Origin: Tetraselmis striata
Lineage: Eukaryota; Chlorophyta; Chlorodendrophyceae; Chlorodendrales; Chlorodendraceae
DNA: 64,000 nt
NCBI GenBank assembly: GCA_006384855.1
Contig: VCJN01000746.1
Coordinates: 62,001-126,000, forward strand
Direction of reading: 5' to 3'
Below are positions 44,289 through 55,639 of this stretch, piece by piece. Each line of letters opens with the position of its first letter. Positions within the stretch are counted from its first letter, which is position 1. Below the pieces are notes generated by a model, which searched no databases, had not been told where the DNA came from, and worked only from the letters and a program-made list of their open reading frames with translations. The translations under genes were made by a program, and so were the position numbers.

Positions 44289-47132
44289 TCAGCAGCCCGC
44301 AAAGCAGTCGTTGGATCCGAGGTTGACACGCCGAGGATAGGGGCAATGGTGGTATCGACAGCAACCGTGTTTCCGCGGATACCGCCATGCATACCCGAAA
44401 AGCCCAACATCGGCATGCCGCCCGTCGCTGCCCTTCGGGAGAGAAACAAGCACCGACGGGTCCGTGAGGATTTGGACACCCACGCCCAGCGCGGACTTCA
44501 CGTCGTGGCAAATGTCGGAAAGGCCATGTGCCGCCCACTCGTGTGCGGCGTGGTTGGAGTCGCCCCCAGAGCAACGTGCCACGTGATCAGCGTATGCGAC
44601 CGCCCAAGTTGAAGGAGTGAACTCCACGCCAGCATCCTCAAAACGGGCAAGCATACCTTGTACCGAGAAGGAGCAAAAAGCACAAGAGCATGGCTCGCCA
44701 AGGGAGAGGACAGGAGCCGCCGGAAGGCCAAATGGGCGGCAAGCGGTAACACGGAACATGGAATCGTAGTACTCAGGGGAACGCTCACGGACTTCACCAA
44801 GGCGACCCTCACTTGGAGGATCAGTCACCAGGAACGCTGTCGCAGCGCGTAAGAGGCGGCCTCGGAAGCGGTTGCTGTCAGGGCCGTTTGTAGGCATACA
44901 CGCAGCAAGCTTTGCGAAACGGACCGTGTGAATGCGGTGGCTCAGGGTTTCCTGCACTTTCCGCATGGAGTGCAAGGGGAAGTCCGAGTAATGCGGGATA
45001 GCTTGGAGGTCGGCCGCCGAGCGCATTGCAGACGCCGGCTCAGCCCCGGCGGCCGAGCAGCCGGCACGGGCAACGTGGGAGCGCTTGGAGGGGAGCAACT
45101 TTAGGGCAGAGGCCAACGGCCCCGCTAGATCTTCGAGCACCGCGTCTCCACACTCGTCAACGACACGGGTATGAGCGGCGCGAAGCTCGACAGCCCACAT
45201 CGGCGCCGACGCGTTGGCATCGAGCTCCAACTTTGGGGTGGCCAAAGCCTGGTGGATCGAGGACGCCCCAACAAGGTAGAGGCTATGAGGGCTGGATACG
45301 CCGGACGGGTCGGAAAAGAACGCCCCGGCGTCGCTCAGGGTGGCGTGTTGAGCACGGAGGAAAGACACAGCTTGGCCAACCACGAGGGCGGCAGCGCCGA
45401 TGTGGGAGGCATCTGCTATAACCACATTATCGCCGGTGCCGAGGCCCCCAAATTGGACCAAGAGGGACAGCTGCGTGCGCATGGAGGGCGTATCCAAGAG
45501 GTCGGGGCTAACACCCCATATGCCGGCAAGCGTTGAAAAAGCGGCGGCGTCTGCATCCTCGAGGAAAGACGTAATAGTGTCGCCATACCCCTCGGATCGA
45601 CCCAAGCCCCGAGGCGTGGAGCGGAGATGGTGACCAAAACGACGGCCGCAAACTTGCAGCAAACGAGTAGCAGTGTGGGAGTGGAAGTGGTCTGCCAAAC
45701 CGATGAGCCGGGAGCCGAATTGGCGAAATCTTTCGACCGTTTTGTCCAACAGTTCCCGGGCGAAAGTGGCCGAGCCCACAGGGGCACCAAGCACCTTGAT
45801 TCCGGACGAGGAGACTGCAACACCATGCAACAAATGCCCAAAAGGAAGGGCGCCGAACGGGGACGGAGAGGAGCCAAGCTGACAATACGCCTGTCGTTTG
45901 CGAATGGTGACGCTTAACCCAATGGCGGCAAAAGCGGACGGGGCCACCCATGTAGCAAGCGCAAGTCCATCGCCAGTGCCGACCAGGTTGACGTCGTCTG
46001 AGAAAGCCGCCAACACTGAGTGACTGGGGGCAGCCGCGCCGATGCGAGCATACACTCGGGCAGCGACGGCGGCGAACATGATGAGGCCGAGGACGCAACC
46101 CTGGCGGGCCCCTCGACGGCTTGGAATCCGGAGAGAGGGACCGGGTTGGGAGCCATCGAAAACGTACAGATTGGACTCTTGACCATAAAGCATAATCGAC
46201 GAACGCAATAGAGGCTGCCAAACATGGTCCTCGAGCAGTGTGCGGAACATTTCGGAGCGGTAGAAGGAATTGAACGCGTCAAGCTGCACCAAGACGAGGG
46301 ATGGATCCGAGTCTAGGAGAGATCGCACAAGGAATTGAACTAGTTCCACCCCACCCTTAACGCCAAAACCGAATTGGCCGCGGGCGGCAAGCCATTGGGC
46401 GATGGGCTCGCCATGAGCGCGCAAGAGGACGCGCATAGCGAACCGGACAAGCACGCTGCCGATGCCAATGGGCCGAACGGACCCCTTCATGTCTCCGGCA
46501 CTTAGTTCCAACGCATTACGCTCCGCCGGCGTGAGCTTATCTAGGGGAACCAAGGTAGCGGAGGAAAGGAAATGGGCGACGCCAGCAGGGACCTCCGCAT
46601 TCGCGATGGCCTCGGCTATGCCGCGGAGGTGGGAGCGCGAGCAGAGGGCACGGAGAGCCTCAAAGCGGATGCCATCGAGGAATGCGGCAGAACCATTGGG
46701 GCTGATGGACAACACCTCGCAAACGTCCACCGAAGCCTCAGGGAAAGTGAGGCGGTCCAACGAGAACGGATCCGGGAGCGCGCAAGGAACATGGTCCGGG
46801 GTCTGGGGATGCAAGCGGAGGAGCTCTTCGTGAAGCCGCGGGCCTGTGGGCGCGAGCGGGACTAAGTGAAGGGCGGCAGCTGCGCGGATGTACTCGCCCA
46901 CCGCGGCCAAAGCCGAGGCCCGAGCAGCTTGGCATTTGGTAACCGGCGGTGGGTCCCCACAATTGGCCGACGCCGGAGCCACGTAATCATGAGGGGTAGC
47001 CCGAACAGATGCATGCTTACGCGCGAGGGCGAACAACGTGTCTAGGTCACCACGCTCCCAATGCGACAGACGGTTGTCACGGTAGTCCGCCACCGGGTCG
47101 GGGGGTAAAAACCCTAGCGGGGAGTCAGCCAT
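44289..47132 (-). CDS. LINE-like reverse transcriptase, family B, long open frame
   Basis: An uninterrupted frame of about 947 codons from the ATG at 47132 (context GCCCATGG); an upstream ATG at 47159 lies in an ATATC microsatellite and is unlikely. RT blocks: VRPIGIGSVLVR (near residue 230), VQLDAFNSF with the first Asp (near 294), SRRGARQGCVLG (near 351), and FSDDVNLVG, a variant of the xxDD box (near 386). Then come the thumb (IKVLGAPVG) and a long linker. The C-terminal region has CSCAFC...H...C and, after HxxxCSGG, a GRHADVGL block like the acidic motif of restriction-like endonucleases. A further conserved block (MLRFVPFDVSEFGSL) lies beyond the stop in another frame (44230 region), so the C-terminus may be damaged. 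No N-terminal AP endonuclease is seen, consistent with REL-type LINEs. Copies at 3.4 and 13.4 kb are older. Confidence 0.75.
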   Translation of the reverse strand: MADSPLGFLPPDPVADYRDNRLSHWERGDLDTLFALARKHASVRATPHDYVAPASANCGDPPPVTKCQAARASALAAVGEYIRAAAALHLVPLAPTGPRLHEELLRLHPQTPDHVPCALPDPFSLDRLTFPEASVDVCEVLSISPNGSAAFLDGIRFEALRALCSRSHLRGIAEAIANAEVPAGVAHFLSSATLVPLDKLTPAERNALELSAGDMKGSVRPIGIGSVLVRFAMRVLLRAHGEPIAQWLAARGQFGFGVKGGVELVQFLVRSLLDSDPSLVLVQLDAFNSFYRSEMFRTLLEDHVWQPLLRSSIMLYGQESNLYVFDGSQPGPSLRIPSRRGARQGCVLGLIMFAAVAARVYARIGAAAPSHSVLAAFSDDVNLVGTGDGLALATWVAPSAFAAIGLSVTIRKRQAYCQLGSSPSPFGALPFGHLLHGVAVSSSGIKVLGAPVGSATFARELLDKTVERFRQFGSRLIGLADHFHSHTATRLLQVCGRRFGHHLRSTPRGLGRSEGYGDTITSFLEDADAAAFSTLAGIWGVSPDLLDTPSMRTQLSLLVQFGGLGTGDNVVIADASHIGAAALVVGQAVSFLRAQHATLSDAGAFFSDPSGVSSPHSLYLVGASSIHQALATPKLELDANASAPMWAVELRAAHTRVVDECGDAVLEDLAGPLASALKLLPSKRSHVARAGCSAAGAEPASAMRSAADLQAIPHYSDFPLHSMRKVQETLSHRIHTVRFAKLAACMPTNGPDSNRFRGRLLRAATAFLVTDPPSEGRLGEVRERSPEYYDSMFRVTACRPFGLPAAPVLSLGEPCSCAFCSFSVQGMLARFEDAGVEFTPSTWAVAYADHVARCSGGDSNHAAHEWAAHGLSDICHDVKSALGVGVQILTDPSVLVSLPKGSDGRHADVGLFGYAWRYPRKHGCCRYHHCPYPRRVNLGSNDCFAGC

Positions 47133-47180
47133 GGGCCGCAATATCATATCATATATCATACATCATATATCATATCATAT

Positions 47181-47333
47181 AGCCTCTAATTAGTCTTGCA
47201 GAATGCTTCGGCAATTCGCTTGATGACTATAACGGAGCGTCACCTACCCAGGGCTTTCCTTAACTGGATTGCTTCCCAAACGGCCGTCCTAGAGACGCTG
47301 CAAGTCCTGTCCCGGGGGCGAAAAAACAATCAA
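47181..47333 (+). mobile_element. LINE family A, solo 3' tail
   Basis: AGCCTCTAATTAGTCTTGCA, GAATGCTTCGGC, ACCCAGGGCTTTCC and CTGTCCCGGGGGCGAAAAAA match the reverse complement of 4540-4710. It is inserted at the end of an (ATATC)n stretch (47141-47180) just upstream of the family B RT, in the opposite orientation. Confidence 0.82.
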
Positions 47334-47723
47334 GAAATCCCGCCAACCCGCCAGCCCTAACAAACCCTTTCTCAAATGTAGTGAATTATCTCCGACACAC
47401 GTGACGGTGTCATTTGGCGGACGATGCGCTGCGCTTCGGATCGACCGAGTGCCAGGTCAACAACCGGACCGAGCGTGATGTCGAAGCATACAATCCGGTT
47501 CGCAGGCGGATACTAGCTCACGGGTGAGTCACGGTCGGTGCATGTACAGTACAGTAGTAGTACTCGCGACTTTGGGGCGGTTGCTTGCTGGCGGAATGGG
47601 CTGGCGGGCGGTTCGACAAACTGCACGTCAGCAGGGTCACGTCCCGCCATCTCCACACCCCACTCCTATACCTGTACTTGTTGCTCCCTCCAACGCCCCT
47701 CCGTTGCCCGGCCCATCCGCGCA
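47334..47723 (+). promoter_or_regulatory. Presumed promoter and 5' UTR of the DUF4485 gene
   Basis: Unique DNA between the LINE tail and the first ATG of the next gene. No TATA box stands out. A SINE-free, moderately GC-rich stretch. Assignment by position only. Confidence 0.3.
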
Positions 47724-49282
47724 ATGACGGTCCCCGTGCGTACGACCCCGCGCAAGGAGGCGCTGGGCGCGACGTACCGCCCGACCGCGCTGTCGCCTGG
47801 TGGGGGTGGCGCCCCGCTGTGTTTCGTAGCCGCCGCCAGCGAGGCGGATGGCCTGGCGGGCCTGGACGACGACTTCGCAGAGCTGGCGGGCGCCGTGGAG
47901 GAGCGTTTACCGCTATATGAGCGCGGCCTGCAGGTGTGTGCGGCGCTTGGGTGGGCGCAGTGTGGCTGGCCGACGGTGGTCAAACTGGAGGGGTGGCCGC
48001 TTCCGTTATAGTAACAAGACCCTATGTAGGGCATTTCTTGGGATGTCAGCTCGGATGTCTCGCCGACAAGGCAGACACCTAGCTGCTGTGGGGATGGGCG
48101 GGGAAAAATTTGCATCGACTGGTATCTTTGCTCCCCTATGGTCGTCCAGTGTGTCCCTCGACTGCGCCAGACGTCTGCTGCCTCGGGCGGCGGGGGTGGG
48201 CGGGCGAGCGGCCGAGCGGGCAGGCCCATGCCCTGGTGCATACCCTAAACACCGCCATCAAAGTCACGCCTCCCCCCCCCTTGTCGCGCGTCAGGTGCGC
48301 ATACGGCGCTGGCTGGCCAAGCTGGAGGGCGTGGCGACCAGCAACGTGATGTGGCGCAAGAACCGCAACGCGTACGCCAGGCTCCTGCTGGCGCAACTGC
48401 GGCGCGGCCGCCTGGAGCAGCCCTTCCATGCTGCGCCGCCCAGCGGCCCCCTGCCCACGCTGCCCAAGTACCTCACCTACGGCTTCTCGCCCGAGCAGGC
48501 CCCGCGCGCCCGCAGCACGACACCAGCCAGCCGGTGCGCCCCCCCCTCCCCCCCCCCCCCCCCCTCCATCACACGCACTACTCCCAAAAACACCCTAATG
48601 CCAACCGCCTCCGGCCGGTGCTATTTCTCTACATTTCCTCTCCGCCCTCCAGACACGCCAACCCAATGACACGGCACAGTAAGTATATAATCTATTTAGT
48701 CGCACATAAGCATCAGCTCGCGCATCCAGGCGTGGGGGCTGGACCGATGGCGTCACGTGGGTCTTGCTGACGACTGTGGGCGGCGCCTGTCGTCCTCTCT
48801 GTCATTCCTGCTGACATCGGCATGTGGCGGCGGAGCAGGGGCAGCCCACGCCGCGTCCCGTCGCCGGAGCCAGCACCCGCACCGGCACCGCCGGTTGCAG
48901 AGGAGCAGCCGGGCAGCAGTGACCCCTCGCACGCGGCGCCGCCGTCGCCTCAGCCGGTGCGGCAGCCGAGCCCGCGGCGTGAGGCGGCGCGCCCAGCGGG
49001 CGTGTTCCTGGCGGGAGGGCGGGCGGCGGGGCGCTCGCCGCCGCGCTCGCCGCGCCCGGAGCGCCGCCGCGCGGACCGCCTGGCGGTGCTGACGGCGGAG
49101 GGGCAGGGCGAGTACGTGGCCAAGCTGGAGGAGCAGCTGGGCATCAGCCGGCAGCGCCAGCTGGACCTGGAGCAGCAGGTGGCGGGGCTGCAGGTGCGCG
49201 CTTTCTTGCGGGGGCGCCTCCCTCTGCTGCATGGCGTACCTTGGCCGCACCGGAGAAGGAAGCTTGAACGAGGGAGGATGGC

Positions 49283-49313
<31 letters not shown>

Positions 49314-50917
49314 ATTGGCAGTCTTCTCATTCTCCTGGCAGTCTTCTCATTCTCATTCTCATTCTCATATCGCAGCGCTCGCTCACAGAATCCGGCCTGC
49401 ATCTCGACTGACCCATACAGTGAGCCGGGTGCCGTCCCCATAGCAGCATCCCCAGCAGCCCTGCCTGCTCGGCTGCCGAAACCGCATTGGCCCCCGCTGC
49501 GCTTTCGACGGCGGCAGCAGCATCGACTCCGCAGCATCACCCTAACCAGCACCTCCCGCAGTTTACTCACAGCGTCGCCCGATGTGTGTGTGTTAGCGTT
49601 TGTGATGGGGGGATGAGGTGTCGAGCTGCCGTTCGAGTGGTGGCGGGACGAGTTTGTGCGGCGGTACGGGCGTTTACTGGGTCGACTGTCTGCCGCTGTC
49701 CCTCCCCGGATGGCTGACGTTATTGTCAAGTGCGTTTCTCGGGAACCCGACAGGCGCGCGCGGGGGATTCAGGGCAGCGCGCTCTCGATTACTCGGCGGA
49801 CTCGAAAGCGCGCGGCGCGTTGGTGTCGGAGCACCGCCGGGATTGAACTACCCGTACGAGTTTGAGTACTGTACTGCGCACATCACTCACCGTCGCCAAT
49901 CCCGCGACGAACACCCCGGCCGGTTGTGTTGGTTTCGGAGCAGACGCGCCGCGACGGCGAGGAACGGAAGATGGTTTCGGCGACCTTGCTACGACTGAGT
50001 GGTCGCTAGCTGCTGCTGCTGCTACCTGACCCCTGCTGCTACTCACGGGCACACTACTAGTACAAGGACGAGTATGAGTAGTATAGCGACCAAAATATAA
50101 ATAATAATCCGTAGACAGCGAGCAGTACCGCCTGTATAGCAGCAGCAGCTAGCTCCTCGTATGTAATATTTTTCGTATGGCGGTACCAGCACGAGTAGTT
50201 GTCCGCGGGGGTAGCGCTGTATATATTCATTTCTTTTGGCTCAGCATCGCGCTAGGAACGAATAATGGTATGCTATGCTTTGAGTATGTTTTTGGAGCAG
50301 CGCCTCGGACAACCGCGGGCGGGCCGAGAAGTGTGCGCTTCGTTCTGTTTTTCTCGGCTGCGGGTGCTACTCGAAGGTGTCGGATAACGAGCAGAAGGGG
50401 GGGGGGGGGTTGTCGAACTCAGGCATGCCGCCCTGCCCCCCCGCCATTACTCTAGGCACAGGTGCAGTCACAGGCGATGGAGCTTGCACAGCTCCGGCTC
50501 TCAGGGGCGGTCACGCCCGAGGCTGGCACCAGCACGCCGCCGATCCCCGCCGCCGGCAAAGACTGCCAGCGGCGCGCGGCGCGACAGAACCTGGACAAAA
50601 TGATCCAGCGCGTGGAGGCGGCGCGACAGAGCTGGGAGTCGCCGCTCGGGAAGGGCGCCGAGGTCGCCTCGGCGTCGCCGCCGGGCAAGGAGGCGGAAGC
50701 GGCAGCAGCGCTCTCGCGCGCGCGGCTCGACGCGGCGCGCGCGCAGCTGCGGGCGGAGGCGAACGCCGTGGCGGGCGCCGCGCACCAGAGCGACGACGAC
50801 TTTCTGGCACACCTCGAGGAGTTCCAGCGGCGCACCGACGCGCTGCAGAGCCAAATAGCCTCGATGCAGAGCCATAACGCCGCGCAGCTTACCGCCGGGT
50901 CGCCGCGCTTGACGTGA
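47724..50917 (+). CDS. DUF4485-domain coiled-coil protein, CEP112-like
   Basis: Proposed exons: 47724-47933, 48295-48533, 48839-49193, a doubtful exon near 49618-49728, and 50462-50917 (stop). Exon 1 has LDDDFAELAGAVEERLPLYE. Exon 2 continues IRRWLAKLEG, WRKNRNAYARLLLAQLRRGR, LEQPFHAAPPSGPLPTLPKY. Together these match the DUF4485 domain at the N-terminus of the centrosomal protein CEP112, with its 'W..KL', 'RKNRNxYAKLLLxMLRRGxLexPF' and 'GPLxxLPxY' blocks. A Pro/Arg-rich linker, a coiled coil (YVAKLEEQLGISRQRQLDLE) and a C-terminal coiled coil (FLAHLEEFQRRTDALQSQIA) follow. At roughly 400-450 residues it is much shorter than vertebrate CEP112. A centrosome or basal-body role is inferred. G and C runs lie in its introns. 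Confidence 0.72.
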
Positions 50918-51824
50918 TCGCGCCGCCGCGTTGGTCGTCGTCCCGTCGCCGCCCCGCTGCGGCCCTAAGCAGTCGCACTCGAGCCCTCATTGTAATTATT
51001 CTGCTGCCTGTTTCATGCATCGTCATTATTCGTGAAAAACTATCTCAAACATTATTTATGGGTACCGGTACTGTATATTCAGAGCGACTATATAGAAAAC
51101 ATTTTCCCATTTTGAGGAATAATCCGCAATGAGCTGAACATATATTTTCGTGCCGGAGCTTCAGATATATTTTGGAGATGGGGCGAGTCCGTATGTTGCT
51201 ACTTTGCTGCCCGGTCGTGCGGGTGATATGTGGTAAGCAAGGTGCCCTGCTGCTATATGGAACCGAGTTGTCAAAACGCAGCAATCAATAAAGCAGCACC
51301 TACCGCCGTAAACACGCGGTGATGTTCCCGCGCCGATAAGGAGCAGCGCAGAGATAATCCGTGGGGGGGGGGGGGGGGGGGGCGCTCGTCATCTTGCACC
51401 GCTTTGCAATAAAGCCGATCGATATGTAGTGGTGTTTACGTTCGCGGCACGCCCCGCAGCACCACGCTATGAAAAATTACAGCGACGTCTGCATTGTTGA
51501 CAGGCCAGCGCAGGCGGCGGCCGGCAATACAAGCATAAATATAAGGCACCGTCCGGACATGCATGTAGTCCCTTAGCATTGTTTATACCATGGATTGACC
51601 GGCGTGTCGTCACTTCCAACGCGCCGCACTACAAAGCGCATCGCCGAGCAAAGGGGCTTGCGCATTAAAGAGAAGGTACACCTCCTCCCGCCTCTCCCTC
51701 CCTAGAGGTGCCTATCATGTTGGACAGGTTCTACCGATCAGTGAATCCATCAGACGCATTCACGCATGCGGGGCTTCCTGCGCCACAGATCCCCCCCCCC
51801 CCCCCCCCCACCCTGGTGATGACC
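50918..51824. other. Intergenic space between convergent genes
   Basis: Holds the 3' UTRs of the DUF4485 gene and of ECM29. Contains a G run (51363-51383) and a C run (51791-51809) but no recognisable gene. Confidence 0.6.
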
Positions 51825-54800
51825 TCAGGGCTCCAGGAGCTTGGCGGTCTTGGCGACCTCCGCCTTCACGACGGTGTTCTTCTCGCCCGCCAGCAGCTCC
51901 TGCAGCCGGCTGCCCACCGTGGCGCGCAGCTCGGGCGCCAGGCTCGCGCCGCCGGCCGTAAACTGCAGTACCTCCGCGAGCGCCTTCATCGCAAGCGACC
52001 GCAGCTGGCTGATCTTCCCGTCCTGCAGCGGAGGAAGCAAGGAGACCGGCGCGGGGGGGGGGGGGGGGGTTAGGTTTTAGCTTAGGGTTTTTATGCGACC
52101 CAAGAAGGCAGGTTGATTATGCCTCGGCGGAGGCTGCCCGACAGCCTTGTTGGTGCCTGTTTCGCCGGCGGGCACGGACACACTGAAACCCTATCAGCCT
52201 GAACACACCGCGGCCGATGGTGGATACCTTTGGTGTAATACTTCCAGAAGTGGGCGGACCTTGCAAGGTCAGTGCCGGGTGTATATTTTGATGGCAGTGT
52301 GTTTAGACGGTGATCCGACAGTGTTGGAAATTCCATCACTGGCCTTCAATTAGTCTTGCAGAATGCTGCGGCACTTCGCTTGTTGACTATAACCAAGCGT
52401 CGCCTACCCAGGGCTTTCGTAACTGGATCGCTGCCTGAAGGGCCGTCATAGAGGGTTGCACTGTCAGTGGTCCTGTCCCGGGGCGGAAAAAAACCTTCCA
52501 GTAATTTGCGGCACCGAATATGCGAGGGCCACGAATGCATGGCGGCCTGACACCCCCCTACCTACCTTCCGAATCCCTGCTCGATTCGCCGCAACATACC
52601 CATGGTACAGCGCATGTCAAGTCAAACCCACCCGGCCCAAGCGAGACTTTCCGATACCGAGAGCGCAAAGGCCGGCGGCACGGTGGCACGGCGCCGACTC
52701 GCTTCTCCAGTCCATTGGGATTAACCGGTCTTAACTGCGCAGCTCGCAGTAGAGTCCTCTTGTCGGCAAACCATGGAGTCGAGCTCACGAACCCGCGAAC
52801 GAACCCGCGCCAAGCGGCGGCGTGGGTGTGATCCGGCGGGCGTCATGGCGGGGTGGGTGGCGCACCGTGGTGCAGTCCAGGATGCCGGGCACCAGCAGCG
52901 CGAGCCAGGCGGCCTGCTCGCCGCTGGCCTGCGCCTCGCCCATGGCGGCGTCCCCGGCCGAGCCGCCGCCGGCCACCAGGCGCCGCACAAAGCCCTGCAC
53001 GCCGGCGAGCGCGGCGGAGCGGACGGGCCACGCGTGGAAGGAGCTCAGGCAGAGCGCGAGCGCGGCCGCGTACTCGGCGCCGCCGGCCGCCAGCGTGGCG
53101 GCGCTCGCGCCCTCCGCCGCGGCCGCCAGGCAGCGCAGCGACTCCGCCAGCGGCAGCAGCGCCGCCTCCTCGCCGCCCTCCTTGGCCTCCTCGCCGCCCG
53201 CGGCCTTGGCCTTGTCATCCGCGGTGGAGCGCCTGCGGGGCGCCGCACGGGAGCCGGCCGCAGCTTAGCGGCGCCCCGCAGACCGCCCGGCCCGCGGGCC
53301 AAAGCATCAACAAGCTCACAAAGCCCGATACGCGCCAATTCACAGTATATTTCCAATTCACTCCCACATTCACACCGCCTTCACGGGACCGTGATGCAGC
53401 TGCACAATCACACATGTCGGTGCCGCCAAGCGAGTCTCAAGAAAGGACGATTCTGCCCATCAGCAAAGGGCGTCAAGTTGTTCTCAATACTCGCACCCTC
53501 CGCCTTCACATACCGGGACCATACCGGGACCACTCCCGCATTCACACCACCTTCACGGGACCGTGATGTGCCGGCGTTAATGCAGCGGTGCAACTGAGGC
53601 GTCGAATTAAAGCCTCCCGCGACATGCAAAGGCGGTGTGATGGCCTGTCAGGCGGAGGGACCCCCGACTGCAGCGCCCGACACGTGTACCCGTCGAAAAA
53701 GTGTTTGCGGCCCTGACGTATGAAGTTTGCCTCAGCGTATGTGGACCCTTGCACGGCCGGTGTTTGGGGTCGGACGGCTCGGCGCACATGACCGCGACAT
53801 GACCGCTACGACCTGCTCACCCCATCGACAGGGTGACCCATTGCCATCTGAGAAGTGCGCTTAGCGGCGAAACGACGGATTCGGGCTACACAAAGCCACC
53901 TTGTATACCTGTGAGTGGTATAGATGTGGCAATCATCGAGTTGAAACAAGGAGATGGCATGCTTGTGCGTGGGAGATTTGGAGGGGGAGCGGGACCTGCG
54001 GCACGCCTCCAGCAGCGGGGGCGACACCGCGGCGAAGTGGTCCGCGTCCCCAAAGGCGCGCAGCGCCACCTCCAGCGCGGCCAGCGCGGCGGTGTGGTAG
54101 GCCACCTTCTTGCGCTCCGCCGCCGCCAGCAGCGCGGCGACAACCTGCGCGCGCACGGCGGCGACGGGAGTCAATGGTCCAGAGGGCGACCTCGCTGGGT
54201 GGGGCACGTGGACGAGGCGGCGCGGCAGTGGGGTCGGCAGCGTCGCAACTCAGCTGGCGGTGGATTCCTTGCTGCGCAAAAACTCCGGCAGGATTCGGGG
54301 TTTTCAGTCATGCTAACTAACAGGTGACAAAGAGCATGCACAGCGCGTGCAACATGATACGCGGGTGGTTGCTGCGACGCGTCGGGTCGTTCGCAATGAA
54401 ACGACCGTGGTTACACTCAACAGCGGAACCGCCAACGCTCTTCGCAACCGGTAAACGCATTTCCCGGGACGTTTCGAGGGCCAATTCAGAGTGGCCTACG
54501 CCTCCTACGCGCTGTAGAATGCCGTACCAAGCTGCTTGATTCGGTGAAGCAGATGGGTTCGACCTTGCTTCACAAGCTCAGGCCGGGATGTTTTCGCGCC
54601 GGGATCCTCCGATATCTACTCCGGATGAACAGAACCGGTTCATCTCTACAAAGTGAGGACCGCGCACAGAAACAAAGGGCGAACGCCAATCGTGGCCATA
54701 ATGATAGAATTGCAGCACACACGCTGTCGCGGATGATTTTGCCCTGGCCGGCGTGGGCGCGGCGGTCACCTGGCCTTGGTCCATCTCCTGGGGGCAGCCC

Positions 54801-55603
54801 TTGGCCAACGCGGCCAGCGCCTCCAGCAGCGCCTGCTTGCCGTCCCACAGCCGGCCGGGCAGCTCCGCCATGAGCGCCGCCGCGAGCTTAGGCGCGTGCA
54901 GGCGCGAGCGCGTCGCCGGCCACCGCGGCCGCGCCGCCGATGCTCTTGGCGGCCATCACCTTGCGCGCCCACTGCTGCGAGCCGAGCGCCTGCCGGGCCA
55001 CACCGAAACCGCGGCGGTGCACAAGGGGCTCAACGGCGGCCTCCCGCAAGAGCTCTTGCGCTACGTTCACGGCACCGTGGGTGCCCTCAACACGGCCGGA
55101 TGAAGGCGGGGCGCCACTCACCATCACAGCATCGGGTCATCAAGCCCGATGACCAACATCAGCGCCCCCCCCCCCCCCCTCCCCTCCCGGATTGGCTAAC
55201 AGCATTCGCCAGTGGCGGTGTCACAACACACGTACAATGACGACAACAGGTGCCACACCATTTCCTTGGGTTGGTGGGTCCAAAGAGGGCTGTTTGAATC
55301 GCTGTGCAGCACCGAGTCAGACTATCCGTGACGTGTTCGTGGTGTATTCTGACATGTTTCAACAGTTCTTTTCTCGCGCGGGAGGTCAGAAACGATGATA
55401 TGCTGCGGACCCAAAGCGTGATTACGGGGGGCATACACACTTCCAACATTTTATTCAACTTCCAAGGTCAATAAACACTGGTGATCGATTGACCTGTGCT
55501 TGGCTACCCTACAGGGAAGGAGAGCACACACCGGCTGACGGCGTGGTGCTCCAAACCAGCTGATGGTTTCAGGGCTTGGCGGGGTACACAACCGATACGG
55601 GGC

Positions 55604-55639
<36 letters not shown>

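Noticed and set aside
53045-53356. Large plus- and minus-strand frames over the ECM29 exon at 53 kb
   Set aside because: Only the frame giving [12 protein letters not shown]...[13 protein letters not shown] joins in phase with neighbouring exons; the rest are shadows.
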